Below the pieces are notes generated by a model, which saw only the letters and a list, made by a program, of their open reading frames with translations, was not told the DNA's origin and ran no database searches. A stretch of DNA of 64,000 bases. It comes from Streptomyces sp. NBC_01116. Its GTDB lineage: Bacteria > Actinomycetota > Actinomycetes > Streptomycetales > Streptomycetaceae. Below are positions 9,047-17,909 of the stretch, piece by piece. The DNA is taken from positions 4,821,501-4,885,500 of the forward strand of contig NZ_CP108644.1 in the NCBI RefSeq assembly GCF_041435495.1, given 5' to 3'. A program made the translations under genes and the position numbers. Each line of letters begins with the position of its first letter. Within the stretch, counting starts at the first letter, position 1.

Positions 9047-9215
9047 CCCGCACCGACGTCCTCCGAAGTGCTTCACAGAAAAGTCACAGATCCGCACAAC
9101 CGTTCACCCGGTTCGGCTGTCTGTCCATGTGAGCCAAGAGGCTCATGGATCAGATGGGTCCCGCCGGGCTGACGACACAAGCGCGCCCCGGGGCCCCTTC
9201 TCCACTTGGGGACAC

Positions 9216-10094
9216 ATGCGTATTCGTGCCACCGTGGCCGCCGTCACCGGCGCCCTGGCCCTTTCCGCTCTCGCCGTACCGGCCGTCCAGGCCGATGAGA
9301 AGCCCGACGCCGGCCTGAGCGTGCCCTCCGGCGCCGAGGTCTTCGGCGACGGGTCCGGCGCACCCGCGGCCGGTGCCCGCGCCGCCCGCGCCACCGAAGT
9401 GCCCGTCATCAAGAAGGTCGTCGTCAACGGCGGCAAGGACATCGTGGTCGGCACGAAGTCCAAGCAGAAGGTCACCGTCGCGATCACGGCCTCGTCGCCG
9501 TCCGGCATCGCCGACGCGTTCGCCTTCCTGTGGCACGGTCACATCGACGAGGTCGACGGCTTCCTCGCTCCCACCCAGGAGTTCGGCAACTGCAAGGTCT
9601 CGGCCAACCCGACCACCTCCACGTGCACGGTCTCGATCACGATCGACCCGCAGTCCGACGACCTCTGGACGAGCAGCCTCGCCGGCACGTGGAAGGTCGC
9701 CGCCGGAGCGCTCGCGGCCACCGGCAGCGACGAGGACTTCATCTGGAACGACACCCAGGCGAAGACCCGTGTCCAGCGCTTCTCCAAGCTGACCGTCAAC
9801 GCCTCGCCGGAGCCCGTGAAGAAGGGCAAGACCATCACGGTCACCGGCAAGCTGACCCGTGCCAACTGGGACACCAACACGTACAAGGGCTACGCCACCC
9901 AGCCCGTGAAGCTCCAGTTCAAGAAGAAGGGCGCCAAGAGCTACACGACCGTCAAGACGGTCAAGACCAGCTCGACCGGCACCCTGAAGACCACCGTCAA
10001 GGCCTCGGCCGACGGCACCTGGCGCTACAGCTTCGCCGGCACGTCCACCACCCCGGCCGTCTCGGCCAAGGGCGACTTCCTCGACGTGAAGTAG
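9216..10094 (+). CDS. secreted protein, paralog of the 45-kb secreted protein
   Basis: A 292-aa exported protein. The ATG at 9216 (MRIRATVAAVTGALALSALAV) opens a classical signal peptide with a likely cut near VQADE. The mature protein has an N-terminal beta-rich region (KKVVVNGGKDIVVGTK) and a C-terminal Ig-like domain beginning LTVNASPEPVKKGKTITVTG. The latter recurs almost unchanged in the protein at 45077-45856. It resembles what I recall of DUF5707-type Streptomyces secreted proteins, but that name is unverified. Function is unknown and adhesion or a structural wall role is only a guess. The gene stands alone, between two strong hairpins. Confidence 0.8.
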   Translation: MRIRATVAAVTGALALSALAVPAVQADEKPDAGLSVPSGAEVFGDGSGAPAAGARAARATEVPVIKKVVVNGGKDIVVGTKSKQKVTVAITASSPSGIADAFAFLWHGHIDEVDGFLAPTQEFGNCKVSANPTTSTCTVSITIDPQSDDLWTSSLAGTWKVAAGALAATGSDEDFIWNDTQAKTRVQRFSKLTVNASPEPVKKGKTITVTGKLTRANWDTNTYKGYATQPVKLQFKKKGAKSYTTVKTVKTSSTGTLKTTVKASADGTWRYSFAGTSTTPAVSAKGDFLDVK

Positions 10095-10105
10095 GACCGA
10101 CAGGC

Positions 10106-10145
10106 GAAAGCCCCCGGGAGGACCGTCGTCCTCCCGGGGGCTTTC
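10106..10145. terminator. bidirectional terminator
   Basis: A perfect 18-bp stem (GAAAGCCCCCGGGAGGAC with its complement) and a 4-base loop lie between the convergent secreted-protein and P-type ATPase genes. The stem ends in CTTTC on one strand and the mirror on the other, so it can serve both directions. Confidence 0.92.
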
Positions 10146-10176
10146 CCGTGCGCGCGCCGAGTCCCGCTCCCGCGCC

Positions 10177-12690
10177 CTACATCCCGAAGCGCCGCCCCAC
10201 CCAGCGCCAGACGACCTCCAGCAGGACCGCCGCCGCGACCGCGATGCCGACCGCCGTCCACGGCATCGGCGCGCCCACCAGCTTCAGCGCGAAGAAGTCC
10301 TGGAGCCACGGCACCACGAGCACGATCAGGAAGCCGAGCCCCATCGCCGCCACCAGGCCGACGCGCCACCACGTGTAGGGGCGGGCGATGATCGCCAGGA
10401 CCCACATCGAGACCAGGAACAGCGTCAGCGTCGCCGCGCTCGTCTCTGCCTCCAGCGCGCCCTCGCCGCTGTAGTGGTGCCGCGCCACCAGGTACGTGGC
10501 GAAGGTGGCCGCCGCCGCGATGGCGCCCGAGGGGATCGCGTACCGCATGACCCGGCGTACGAAGTGGGGCTGGGCCCGCTCCTTGTTCGGCGCGAGTGCC
10601 AGGAAGAACGCCGGGACGCCGATGGTCAGCGTGGAGAGCAGGGTCAGGTGCCTCGGCAGGAACGGGTACTCCACCTGGGTGCAGACCACCAGGATCGCCA
10701 GCAGCACCGAGTAGACCGTCTTGGTGAGGAAGAGCGTCGCGACCCGGGTGATGTTGCCGATCACCCGGCGGCCCTCGGCGACCACCGAGGGCAGCGTCGC
10801 GAAGCTGTTGTTCAGCAGCACGATCTGCGCCACCGCCCGCGTCGCCTCCGAGCCCGAGCCCATCGAGACGCCGATGTCGGCGTCCTTGAGGGCGAGGACG
10901 TCGTTCACCCCGTCACCCGTCATGGCGACCGTGTGGCCGCGCGACTGGAGGGCAGCCACCATGTCCCGCTTCTGCTGCGGGGTGACCCGGCCGAAGACCG
11001 CGTTCTCCTCCATGGCCGTGGCCATCGCGTCCGGGTCGGTGGGCAGCCGGCGGGCGTCCAGCGTGTTCTCCGCGCCCGCGAGGCCCAGCTTCCCGGCGAC
11101 CGCGCCGACCGAGACCGCGTTGTCGCCGGAGATGACCTTGGTGGCCACGTTCTGGTCGGCGAAGTAGGCGAGCGTGTCGCCCGCGTCCGGCCGCAGCCGC
11201 TGCTCCAGGACGACCAGGGCGGTGGGGGCGGCTCCGGCCGCCGTACCGGGCGCGTTCAGCTCGCCCTCCGCGCGGGCCAGCAGCAGCACGCGCAGGCCCT
11301 GTTCGTTGAGGTGCTCGATCTCGGTGAGGGTCGCGTCGCCCTCGGACAGCAGGACGTCGGGGGCGCCGAGCAGCCAGGCGGAGGCCGTTCCGTCGGCCTC
11401 CGCGAACGCCGCGCCGCTGTACTTGCGGGCGGAGGAGAACGGCATGGCGTCGGTGACCGTCCAGCTCTCGCCGTCGCCCGCCGCGGGAGCGTCGCCGCCG
11501 GTTGCCGGACGCGCGTCGCCGCCGCCCGCCGGGTACGCATCGATGATGGCCCGGAGGCTGGCGTTGGGCCGGGGGTCCGAGGAGCCGAACGCCCGCAGCA
11601 CCCGTGTCACGTACGCCTCGTCGCTCCCGTTGAGCGGCCGGACCTCCGTGACGTCCATGCCGCCCTCGGTGAGGGTCCCCGTCTTGTCCAGGCAGACCAC
11701 GTCGACCCGGGCGAGACCCTCGATGGCGGGCAGCTCCTGCACCAGGCACTGCTTGCGGCCCAGGCGTACGACGCCGATGGCGAAGGCGACGGAGGTGAGG
11801 AGGACCAGGCCCTCGGGGATCATCGGGACGATGCCGCCGACGGTCCGGGCGACGGAGTCCTTGAAGTTGTTGTCCTTCACGACCAGCTGGCTGATGATCA
11901 GCCCGATCGCCGTCGGCACCATCATCCAGGTGACGTACTTCAGGATCGTGCTGATGCCGCTGCGCAGCTCCGAGTGGACGAGCGTGAAGCGCGACGCCTC
12001 CTCGGCGAGCTGTGCGGCGTACGCCTCGCGGCCCACCTTGGTCGCGGTGAACGCGCCGCCGCCCGCGACGACGAAGCTGCCGGACATCACCGGGTCGCCG
12101 GCCCGCTTGATCACCGGGTCGGCCTCCCCGGTGAGCAGCGACTCGTCGATCTCCAGGCTGTCGGCCTCGGCGACCGTGCCGTCCACGACCACCTTGTCCC
12201 CGGGGCCGAGCTCGACCAGGTCGCCGAGGACGATCTCGGAGGTGGAGATCTCGGCGGCGACCCCGTCGCGCCGCACGGTCGGCTTCGCCTCGCCGATCAC
12301 CGCGAGGCTGTCCAGGGTCTTCTTGGCCCGCCACTCCTGGATGATGCCGATGCCGGTGTTGGCGACGATCACGAAGCCGAAGAGGCTGTCCTGGATCGGC
12401 GCGACGAACAGCATGATCACCCAGAGCACGCCGATGATCAGGTTGAACCGGGTGAAGACGTTGGCCCGGACGATCTCGGTGACCGAGCGCGACGAGCGTA
12501 CGGGTACGTCGTTGACCTCGCCGCGCGCGACCCGTTCGGCGACCTCGGCGCTGCTCAGGCCGTCCGGCCGCCGGGCGGGTGGTGGCTCCATGGGGTGCAC
12601 GGGGTCGAGTTCCGCCCCCGCGTCGATCATGGCCGGCCGGGGGGTTCCGGGGGTCTGCTCCCCGGAGGAATCGAGTGCCCGCTGCGTCAT
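10177..12690 (-). CDS. CtpE-like P-type cation-transporting ATPase
   Basis: An 837-aa membrane pump. In order: actuator motif TGEAD (187-191), the PMIPEGL transmembrane motif (289-295), the phosphorylation motif DKTGTLT with Asp335, the nucleotide-binding domain, the hinge GDGVND, and six C-terminal membrane segments. The PxxIPEGL type and lack of N-terminal metal-binding cysteines fit the CtpE branch, which in mycobacteria imports calcium. I infer a cation (possibly Ca2+) transporter, not a Cu/Zn pump. It ends at the shared terminator at 10106-10145. Confidence 0.88.
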   Translation of the reverse strand: MTQRALDSSGEQTPGTPRPAMIDAGAELDPVHPMEPPPARRPDGLSSAEVAERVARGEVNDVPVRSSRSVTEIVRANVFTRFNLIIGVLWVIMLFVAPIQDSLFGFVIVANTGIGIIQEWRAKKTLDSLAVIGEAKPTVRRDGVAAEISTSEIVLGDLVELGPGDKVVVDGTVAEADSLEIDESLLTGEADPVIKRAGDPVMSGSFVVAGGGAFTATKVGREAYAAQLAEEASRFTLVHSELRSGISTILKYVTWMMVPTAIGLIISQLVVKDNNFKDSVARTVGGIVPMIPEGLVLLTSVAFAIGVVRLGRKQCLVQELPAIEGLARVDVVCLDKTGTLTEGGMDVTEVRPLNGSDEAYVTRVLRAFGSSDPRPNASLRAIIDAYPAGGGDARPATGGDAPAAGDGESWTVTDAMPFSSARKYSGAAFAEADGTASAWLLGAPDVLLSEGDATLTEIEHLNEQGLRVLLLARAEGELNAPGTAAGAAPTALVVLEQRLRPDAGDTLAYFADQNVATKVISGDNAVSVGAVAGKLGLAGAENTLDARRLPTDPDAMATAMEENAVFGRVTPQQKRDMVAALQSRGHTVAMTGDGVNDVLALKDADIGVSMGSGSEATRAVAQIVLLNNSFATLPSVVAEGRRVIGNITRVATLFLTKTVYSVLLAILVVCTQVEYPFLPRHLTLLSTLTIGVPAFFLALAPNKERAQPHFVRRVMRYAIPSGAIAAAATFATYLVARHHYSGEGALEAETSAATLTLFLVSMWVLAIIARPYTWWRVGLVAAMGLGFLIVLVVPWLQDFFALKLVGAPMPWTAVGIAVAAAVLLEVVWRWVGRRFGM

Positions 12691-12786
12691 GGGTTCGACG
12701 GTACGGGCGTGCGCGTCGAATCACCCGCCGGAGGGGCGAAGATCCGACCAGGGGAGGACGAAGAGGGTCCCGAGGTCGTACGGGGG

Positions 12787-12885
12787 CGGGCTGACGAGGC
12801 CGGGCTGACGAGGCCGGGAGGTCTGGTGCTCCGGGGGGTGGTCAGGTGCTCCGGGAGGTCAGGGCGCTCCGGGAGGTCAGGCGGT
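12787..12885. repeat. tandem repeats over the DUF2530 gene end
   Basis: Two arrays adjoin: a 14-bp unit GGGCTGACGAGGCC repeated twice (about 12788-12815), then three imperfect copies of a 17-19-bp unit around GCTCCGGGAGGTCAGG (12825-12885). The last unit contains the stop codon of the leftward DUF2530 gene (TGA complement at 12877-12879). Confidence 0.75.
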
Positions 12886-13209
12886 CCGGTCGGCGCGGCC
12901 CGCCGGGTTACCGCCGAGCGCGCTGTCCGTCGCCGCGGCCCCCGCGGCGTCCTTGGCCTCGACCTTGGCCGCGTGCCGCTTGAGAGCGGCGTCCCGCCCC
13001 CGGACGTACCAGATCCCGATCAGACCGAGCCCGGCGCCGGCCAGCGGGGTCCACACCCACCAGGTGTGGCCGCGGTCGGCGAACCAGCCGTAGAAGGGGA
13101 GCTGGGCGAGGAAGAGGACGAACCAGAGGATCGTGCCGCCCACGACGGTGGCGACGACGGGGCCCTCCAGGGGCTCGGGCGCCTCGTGCTTCGGTGTCCA
13201 CTTCTCCAT
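12877..13209 (-). CDS. DUF2530 family small membrane protein
   Basis: A 110-aa protein starting MEKWTPKHEAPEPLEGP at the ATG complementary to 13207-13209. It has two membrane helices (VVATVVGGTILWFVLFLAQL and WVWTPLAGAGLGLIGIWYV) and a charged C-terminal tail, the DUF2530 layout. Function is unknown. It is divergent from the NCS2 purine permease, and this pairing is, from memory, common in Streptomyces. The longer frame to 13359 runs through AT-richer promoter DNA and was not used. Confidence 0.8.
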   Translation of the reverse strand: MEKWTPKHEAPEPLEGPVVATVVGGTILWFVLFLAQLPFYGWFADRGHTWWVWTPLAGAGLGLIGIWYVRGRDAALKRHAAKVEAKDAAGAAATDSALGGNPAGRADRTA

Positions 13210-13420
13210 GAGTTCAGTGTATGGGGCCACCTGATCGAGGGGCGTACGGCCCGGTCGGGCCAAGGGGCCACGCGGGTCTACGCGCGGAGATAGCGATCTT
13301 CGCTTGATGTATTCATACTGAATCTGCTTTGGGTTGGCTCGATTCGTTCGTCTGAACATCCAATTTCGATCACCTTTCGCCCCATCGCACCCACCCCTCT
13401 ACGTACGACTGAGGTCACCC
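13210..13420. promoter_or_regulatory. AT-rich divergent promoter region, DUF2530 / NCS2
   Basis: These 211 bases are visibly less GC-rich than the surroundings around 13290-13380. They contain an ATTCA-TAC-TGAAT inverted repeat (about 13308-13320) and run to the GAGGT ribosome site of the permease. Probable promoters for both genes, but no exact -35/-10 pair is claimed. Confidence 0.45.
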
Positions 13421-14875
13421 ATGCCCCCCTCGGCCACCGCTCCGGTCGACTCCCCGCCGCCCGCGGCCCCGCAGCCCCAGGGCAGCCTGGACCGGTTCTT
13501 CAAGATCTCCGAGCGGGGGTCGAGCGTCGCCCGCGAGTTCCGCGGCGGGTTCGCCACGTTCTTCGCGATGGCGTACATCATCGTGCTCAACCCGATCATC
13601 CTGGGCAGCGCGAAGGACATGTACGGCAACCAGCTCGACAACGGTCAGCTGGTCACCGCCACCGTGCTGTCCGCCGCGTTCTCCACCCTGCTGATGGGTG
13701 TCATCGGCAACGTGCCGATCGCGCTCGCCGCCGGCCTCGGCGTCAACACGGTGGTCGCGCTCCAGCTCGCTCCCCGGATGAGCTGGCCGGACGCGATGGG
13801 CATGGTCGTCCTCGCGGGCATCGTGGTGATGCTGCTGGTCGCCACCGGACTGCGGGAACGCGTGATGAACGCCGTGCCGAAGTCGCTCCGCAAGGGCATC
13901 GCGATCGGTATCGGCCTCTTCATCCTGCTGATCGGCCTCGTCGACTCCGGCTTCGTCTCGCGCATTCCGGACGCCGCGCACACCACCGTGCCGCTCCAGC
14001 TCGGCGGCACCGGCCACCTCGACGGCTGGCCGATTCTCGTCTTCGTCCTCGGGGCACTGCTCACGCTCGCGCTGATCGTGCGCAAGGTGCCCGGCGCGAT
14101 CCTGATCTCCATCGTCGCCATGACCGTCGTGGCCCTGGTCATCGACGCGGTGGCCGATCTGCCCGACGGGGCGTGGGGCCTGACGACGCCCGCGTGGCCG
14201 GGCAACCCGGTCTCCGCGCCGGACTTCGGGCTGCTCGGCGAGGTCAGCCTGTTCGGCGGCTTCGAGAAGGTCGGCGTCCTGACCGGCGTCCTGTTCGTCT
14301 TCACGGTGCTGCTGTCCTGCTTCTTCGACGCGATGGGCACCATCCTGGGCGTCGGCGACGAGGCGAAGCTGATGGACCAGGACGGCAACTTCCCGGGCAT
14401 CAACAAGGTGCTGTTCGTGGACGGCATCGCGGTCGCCGCGGGCGGCGCGAGCTCCTCCTCCGCCACCACGTGCTTCGTGGAGTCCACCGCGGGCGTCGGC
14501 GAAGGTGCCCGCACCGGACTGGCGAGCGTGGTGACCGGTCTGCTCTTCTCGGTGGCGCTGTTCCTCACACCGCTGGCGACCATGGTCCCGTCGCAGGCGG
14601 CCACTCCCGCCCTGCTGGCGGTCGGCTTCCTGATCATCGCGGGCTCGGTGCGGGACATCGACTGGAGCGACTACACGCTCGCGGTCCCGGCGTTCCTCGC
14701 GATGGTGATGATGCCGTTCACGTACTCGATCACCAACGGCATCGGCATCGGCTTCGTCGCCTTCTCCGTGCTGCGCCTGGCGGCCGGGCGAGGCCGCGAG
14801 GTGCCGGTGGCCATGTACGTGGTCTCGGCGGTGTTCGTCTTCTACTACGCGATGCCGGCGCTCGGCCTCACGTGA
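13421..14875 (+). CDS. NCS2 family purine/nucleobase permease
   Basis: A 484-aa transporter with about 12-14 membrane segments. It matches the AzgA-like branch of NCS2: FRGGFATFFAMAYIIVLNP near residue 45, then the DAMGTILGVGDEA motif and the SSSATTCFVESTAGVGEGARTG motif that carry substrate and proton-coupling residues. It probably imports adenine, guanine or hypoxanthine by proton symport. The ATG at 13421 follows GAGGT. The gene converges on a ribbon-helix-helix gene, and both end in CTCACGTGA. Confidence 0.9.
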   Translation: MPPSATAPVDSPPPAAPQPQGSLDRFFKISERGSSVAREFRGGFATFFAMAYIIVLNPIILGSAKDMYGNQLDNGQLVTATVLSAAFSTLLMGVIGNVPIALAAGLGVNTVVALQLAPRMSWPDAMGMVVLAGIVVMLLVATGLRERVMNAVPKSLRKGIAIGIGLFILLIGLVDSGFVSRIPDAAHTTVPLQLGGTGHLDGWPILVFVLGALLTLALIVRKVPGAILISIVAMTVVALVIDAVADLPDGAWGLTTPAWPGNPVSAPDFGLLGEVSLFGGFEKVGVLTGVLFVFTVLLSCFFDAMGTILGVGDEAKLMDQDGNFPGINKVLFVDGIAVAAGGASSSSATTCFVESTAGVGEGARTGLASVVTGLLFSVALFLTPLATMVPSQAATPALLAVGFLIIAGSVRDIDWSDYTLAVPAFLAMVMMPFTYSITNGIGIGFVAFSVLRLAAGRGREVPVAMYVVSAVFVFYYAMPALGLT

Positions 14876-14905
14876 TCGGTCTCCCCGTGACGCCGTCGGC
14901 CGGCC

Positions 14906-15115
14906 TCACGTGAGCGGTGGCGTCACGCTCCCCCGGGCGTCGCCGTAGAACTTCTCCGTCTCCTCGACGGCCGCGGTGAAGCGTTCGTCGAAGTCGTCGC
15001 GAATGAGCGTCCGGACCACATAGTCCTGGACGCTCATTCCGCGTTTCGCGGCGTGCTGCCGGAGCCGGTCGAGCAGCTCACCGTCTATCCGCAGGCTGAG
15101 CACTGTCGATCCCAT
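14906..15115 (-). CDS. ribbon-helix-helix (CopG-like) protein
   Basis: A 69-aa protein. The first 45 residues (STVLSLRIDGELLDRLRQHA then KRGMSVQDYVVRTLIRDD) form a beta strand plus two helices, the RHH DNA-binding fold. The rest is an acidic tail. It may be an antitoxin-like or autonomous repressor, but no toxin gene adjoins it. It is divergent from the marR gene, and the shared 134-bp gap holds two palindromes that either regulator could bind. Confidence 0.8.
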   Translation of the reverse strand: MGSTVLSLRIDGELLDRLRQHAAKRGMSVQDYVVRTLIRDDFDERFTAAVEETEKFYGDARGSVTPPLT

Positions 15116-15202
15116 GCCCAGCAGGGTCGCCGCCCCGGAGCGCTCTGTGCGTCACTTTCCGCTTCTAACTCACTCGTTCGGGTGATCAGTTTCTCGCGCG
15201 TG

Positions 15203-15239
15203 TACCACCAGGTGGTATTTAGGTTGGGTAATGAGTTAC
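15203..15239. promoter_or_regulatory. candidate operator pair between RHH and marR genes
   Basis: TACCACC-A-GGTGGTA at 15203-15217 is a perfect 15-bp inverted repeat. GTAA-TGAG-TTAC at 15228-15239 is a second dyad, ending 10 bases before the marR start. Their place in the divergent gap suggests autoregulation by the MarR protein, the RHH protein, or both. Confidence 0.65.
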
Positions 15240-15249
15240 GCTAACAAAC

Positions 15250-15690
15250 ATGCCTGACCTGATCCACGACGGCGACAGTGCCGCCGCCGTGAGCTCCCTC
15301 CGCTCCGCCGTGATGCTGCTGGGCCGTCGTCTGAAGCACCAGCGCGTCGACGAGTCGCTGAGCCCCACCGAGATGTCGGTGCTCGGCACCCTTGCCCGTT
15401 GCGGTTCGGCCACCCCCGGTGAGCTGGCCCGCAAGGAGCACGTGCAGCCCCCGTCGATGACCCGCATCGTCGCGCTGCTGGAGGCGAAGGGGCTGGTCAG
15501 GCTGGAACCGCACCCCGATGACCGTCGGCAGAAGAGGGTCAGCCAGACCGAGCAGGCCGAGGCCATGCTCGCGGAGAGCCGCACCAAGCGGAACGCCTGG
15601 CTGTCCCGCCTCGCCGAGGGCCTGGACGAGGACGAGTGGGAGACGCTTCGGGCCGCCGCGCCCGTGTTGGAGAAGCTCGCCCACCTGTGA
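15250..15690 (+). CDS. MarR family transcriptional regulator
   Basis: A 146-aa winged-helix regulator. The recognition region is TPGELARKEHVQPPSMTRIVALLEAKGLV, and the wing is LEPHPDDRRQKRV (about residues 85-97), a textbook MarR DxRxxxV wing. N- and C-terminal helices form the dimer. It precedes an MFS exporter, a classic arrangement where MarR represses a drug or metabolite pump until a ligand binds. The upstream dyads are likely operators. A strong hairpin separates it from the MFS gene. Confidence 0.93.
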   Translation: MPDLIHDGDSAAAVSSLRSAVMLLGRRLKHQRVDESLSPTEMSVLGTLARCGSATPGELARKEHVQPPSMTRIVALLEAKGLVRLEPHPDDRRQKRVSQTEQAEAMLAESRTKRNAWLSRLAEGLDEDEWETLRAAAPVLEKLAHL

Positions 15691-15711
15691 CCCCGCGGGC
15701 GCGCCGACGAT

Positions 15712-15755
15712 GATCCGCCGCCGGACCGGACGTACCAGCCGGTCCGGCACGGATC
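15712..15755 (+). terminator. intercistronic hairpin between marR and MFS
   Basis: GCCGGACCGG (15720-15729) pairs with its complement at 15739-15748, extended by GATCCG (15712-15717) with CGGATC (15750-15755). The loop is 9 bases. It could end or attenuate marR transcription before the MFS gene, or protect the upstream message. Confidence 0.6.
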
Positions 15756-15825
15756 ACCGCCGGAGCGCCCGTCGTCACGTCCTCGTCGGACCGAACGCCG
15801 CAGACGCCCGAGGAGGCGAACCCTT

Positions 15826-17160
15826 TTGAGTACGGGATCCGGAGCAGACTCCGCCCCCGCACCGACTTCCACCCACGAGAGCAAGACCGGCGGGACCTTC
15901 TCGTCGCTGAAGATCCGCAACTACCGCCTGTTCGCCACGGGCGCCGTGATCTCCAACACCGGTACCTGGATGTCCCGCATCACGCAGGACTGGCTCGTGC
16001 TGAGCCTGACGGGTTCCGCGACGGCCGTGGGCATCACCACGGCCCTCCAGTTCCTTCCCATGCTCCTCTTCGGCCTGTACGGCGGCGTCATAGCCGACCG
16101 CCTGCCGAAGCGGCAGATCCTGCTCGTCAGCCAGGCCATGCTCGGCCTGTGCGGCATCGCGCTGGCCGTCCTGACCCTGACCGGGGTCGTGGAGGTCTGG
16201 CACGTCTATCTGGTCGCCTTCCTCCTCGGCATGGTGACCGTCGTCGACAACCCGGCCCGCCAGTCGTTCGTCTCCGAGATGGTCGGCCCCGCGCAACTGC
16301 GCAACGCGGTCAGCCTGAACTCGGCGAACTTCCAGTCCGCCCGGCTCATCGGCCCCGCCGTCGCGGGCGTCCTGATCACCACGGTCGGCAGCGGCTGGGC
16401 CTTCCTGCTCAACGGCCTCTCCTTCCTGGCCCCGCTCGTCGGCCTGCTGATGATGCGCACCGACGAGATGCACGCCTCGGTGACCGTCCCCCGGGCCAAG
16501 GGCCAGCTCCGCGAGGGCCTGCGCTACGTGAAGGGCCGCCCCGAGCTGATCTGGCCGATCGTCCTGGTCGGCTTCGTCGGCACGTTCGGCTTCAACTTCC
16601 CGATCTGGCTGACCGCCTACGCCGACGAGATCTTCGACGGCGGCGCGGGCATGTACTCCTTCTTCAACATCCTGATGGCGGCCGGTTCGCTGGCCGGCGC
16701 ACTGCTCTCGGCCCGCCGCCGCTCCACACGGCTGCGGATGCTGGTGATCGCGGGCACGGCGTTCGGGCTGCTGGAGATCGCCGCCTCGCTGTCCCCGTCG
16801 GTCTGGCTGTTCTCGATCCTGCTGGTCCCGATCGGCATGCTCGGCCTGACCACGAACATCACCGCGAACACGAGCGTCCAGATGGCCGCCGATCCGGCGA
16901 TGCGGGGCCGGGTGATGAGCCTGTACATGATGGTCTTCGCCGGGGGTACGCCGGTGGGCGCCCCGATCGTCGGCTGGATCAGCGACACCTACGGCCCCCG
17001 CACCGGCTTCGCGGCCGGCGGCGCGATCTCGGTGATCGCCGCCCTGGGCGTCGGCTTCGCCCTCGCCCGCGTCGGCGGCCTCCGCCTGAAGGTCGACCTC
17101 CGCCCGGGCCGCCCGCACGTCCGCTTCGTCCCGCGCGAGCAGCTGGCGACGGCGGCGTGA
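15826..17160 (+). CDS. MFS efflux transporter (DHA3-like)
   Basis: A 444-aa transporter with about 12 membrane segments. It opens with FSSLKIRNYRLFATGAVISN and has the loop motif GGVIADRLPKRQ between helices 2 and 3, plus DNPARQSFVSEMVGP. This matches the DHA3/enterobactin-exporter-like branch (MFS_3). The start is TTG at 15826, supported by a perfect AGGAGG at 15811-15816. It probably exports a small molecule or drug under control of the adjacent MarR protein, though the substrate cannot be read from sequence. A terminator follows immediately. Confidence 0.9.
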   Translation: MSTGSGADSAPAPTSTHESKTGGTFSSLKIRNYRLFATGAVISNTGTWMSRITQDWLVLSLTGSATAVGITTALQFLPMLLFGLYGGVIADRLPKRQILLVSQAMLGLCGIALAVLTLTGVVEVWHVYLVAFLLGMVTVVDNPARQSFVSEMVGPAQLRNAVSLNSANFQSARLIGPAVAGVLITTVGSGWAFLLNGLSFLAPLVGLLMMRTDEMHASVTVPRAKGQLREGLRYVKGRPELIWPIVLVGFVGTFGFNFPIWLTAYADEIFDGGAGMYSFFNILMAAGSLAGALLSARRRSTRLRMLVIAGTAFGLLEIAASLSPSVWLFSILLVPIGMLGLTTNITANTSVQMAADPAMRGRVMSLYMMVFAGGTPVGAPIVGWISDTYGPRTGFAAGGAISVIAALGVGFALARVGGLRLKVDLRPGRPHVRFVPREQLATAA

Positions 17161-17163
17161 CCG

Positions 17164-17209
17164 ACGCGAAAGGCGCCCTCCCCACTCCCGGGGAGGGCGC
17201 CTTTCGCGT
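17164..17209. terminator. terminator between MFS and Uma2 genes
   Basis: A perfect 20-bp stem (arm 17164-17183, complement 17190-17209) with loop ACTCCC, starting four bases after the MFS stop. It also lies just beyond the end of the convergent Uma2 gene, so it probably serves both. Confidence 0.93.
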
Positions 17210-17222
17210 GCGGGGCGCGGGG

Positions 17223-17807
17223 TCAGTCGCGGGGGAAGGCGTCGGTCGCGAGGACGAGGCCGACGACGGTCGAGGTGAGGTCGACCGGGGTGCCGAAGTC
17301 GAGGCTCAGCACACTGCGGTACTCGTCCTCCTTCGGCAGGGTGTGCAGGTGCCAGGTCCCGGTGTACGGATCGACGACGAGGTACACGGGGACACCGGCG
17401 AGGGCGTAGGTGGCCTTCTTGGAGCCGTAGTCGTTGGCGGCGGTGCTCCTGGAGATCACCTCGGCGACGAACTCGATGTCCTGGTAGCGCCAGCGGCCGT
17501 CCGCGGCCGTGGACGCGTCCTGCGTGACAGCCGCGACATCGGGGGCGAAGCCGTTGAGGAGGCCGGGGAAGTCGATGCGTACGTCGGTCTTCAGCTGCCG
17601 GCGTCCGTAGCTGGTGCGCAACTGCTCCAGGATGTCGAAGGTGATTTCCCAATGCGTGTCCCGCTGCGGCGACATGTGGACGGTCCCCTCGACGATCTCG
17701 ACCTTGAATCCCTCGGGGACGGGCTCAAGCCACTCGAACATCATGTCCAGGGTGCGCTCGTCGCTGATGTCGGCCATGTCGATCCTGTCGGTGTCTACGA
17801 CGGTCAT
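17223..17807 (-). CDS. Uma2 family putative endonuclease
   Basis: A 194-aa protein of the Uma2/DUF820 group, a PD-(D/E)XK nuclease-like fold often multiplied in Streptomyces and cyanobacteria. Visible landmarks are VEIVEGTVHMSP, a FAPDVAAV strand with the metal-binding Asp, EFVAEVISRST with the catalytic Glu, and KKATYALAGVPVYLVVDP. The ATG at 17807 was chosen because the frame further upstream is antisense to thpR and non-coding. No activity is proven for most members. Role unknown. Confidence 0.85.
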   Translation of the reverse strand: MTVVDTDRIDMADISDERTLDMMFEWLEPVPEGFKVEIVEGTVHMSPQRDTHWEITFDILEQLRTSYGRRQLKTDVRIDFPGLLNGFAPDVAAVTQDASTAADGRWRYQDIEFVAEVISRSTAANDYGSKKATYALAGVPVYLVVDPYTGTWHLHTLPKEDEYRSVLSLDFGTPVDLTSTVVGLVLATDAFPRD

Positions 17808-17909
17808 CGTGCCGCTCCTCCCCGCTGCCGCACGGGCGTGCGGGCAGCCGCGTAGGACAACGATAGGCCCGGCGCCCCGGACACGCCCGGACCTGCGAGA
17901 CTCGCGCGC

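Noticed and set aside
13210..13420. Purine riboswitch before the NCS2 permease
   Set aside because: The region is AT-richer but I could not find the conserved junction bases or three-helix layout of a purine aptamer.
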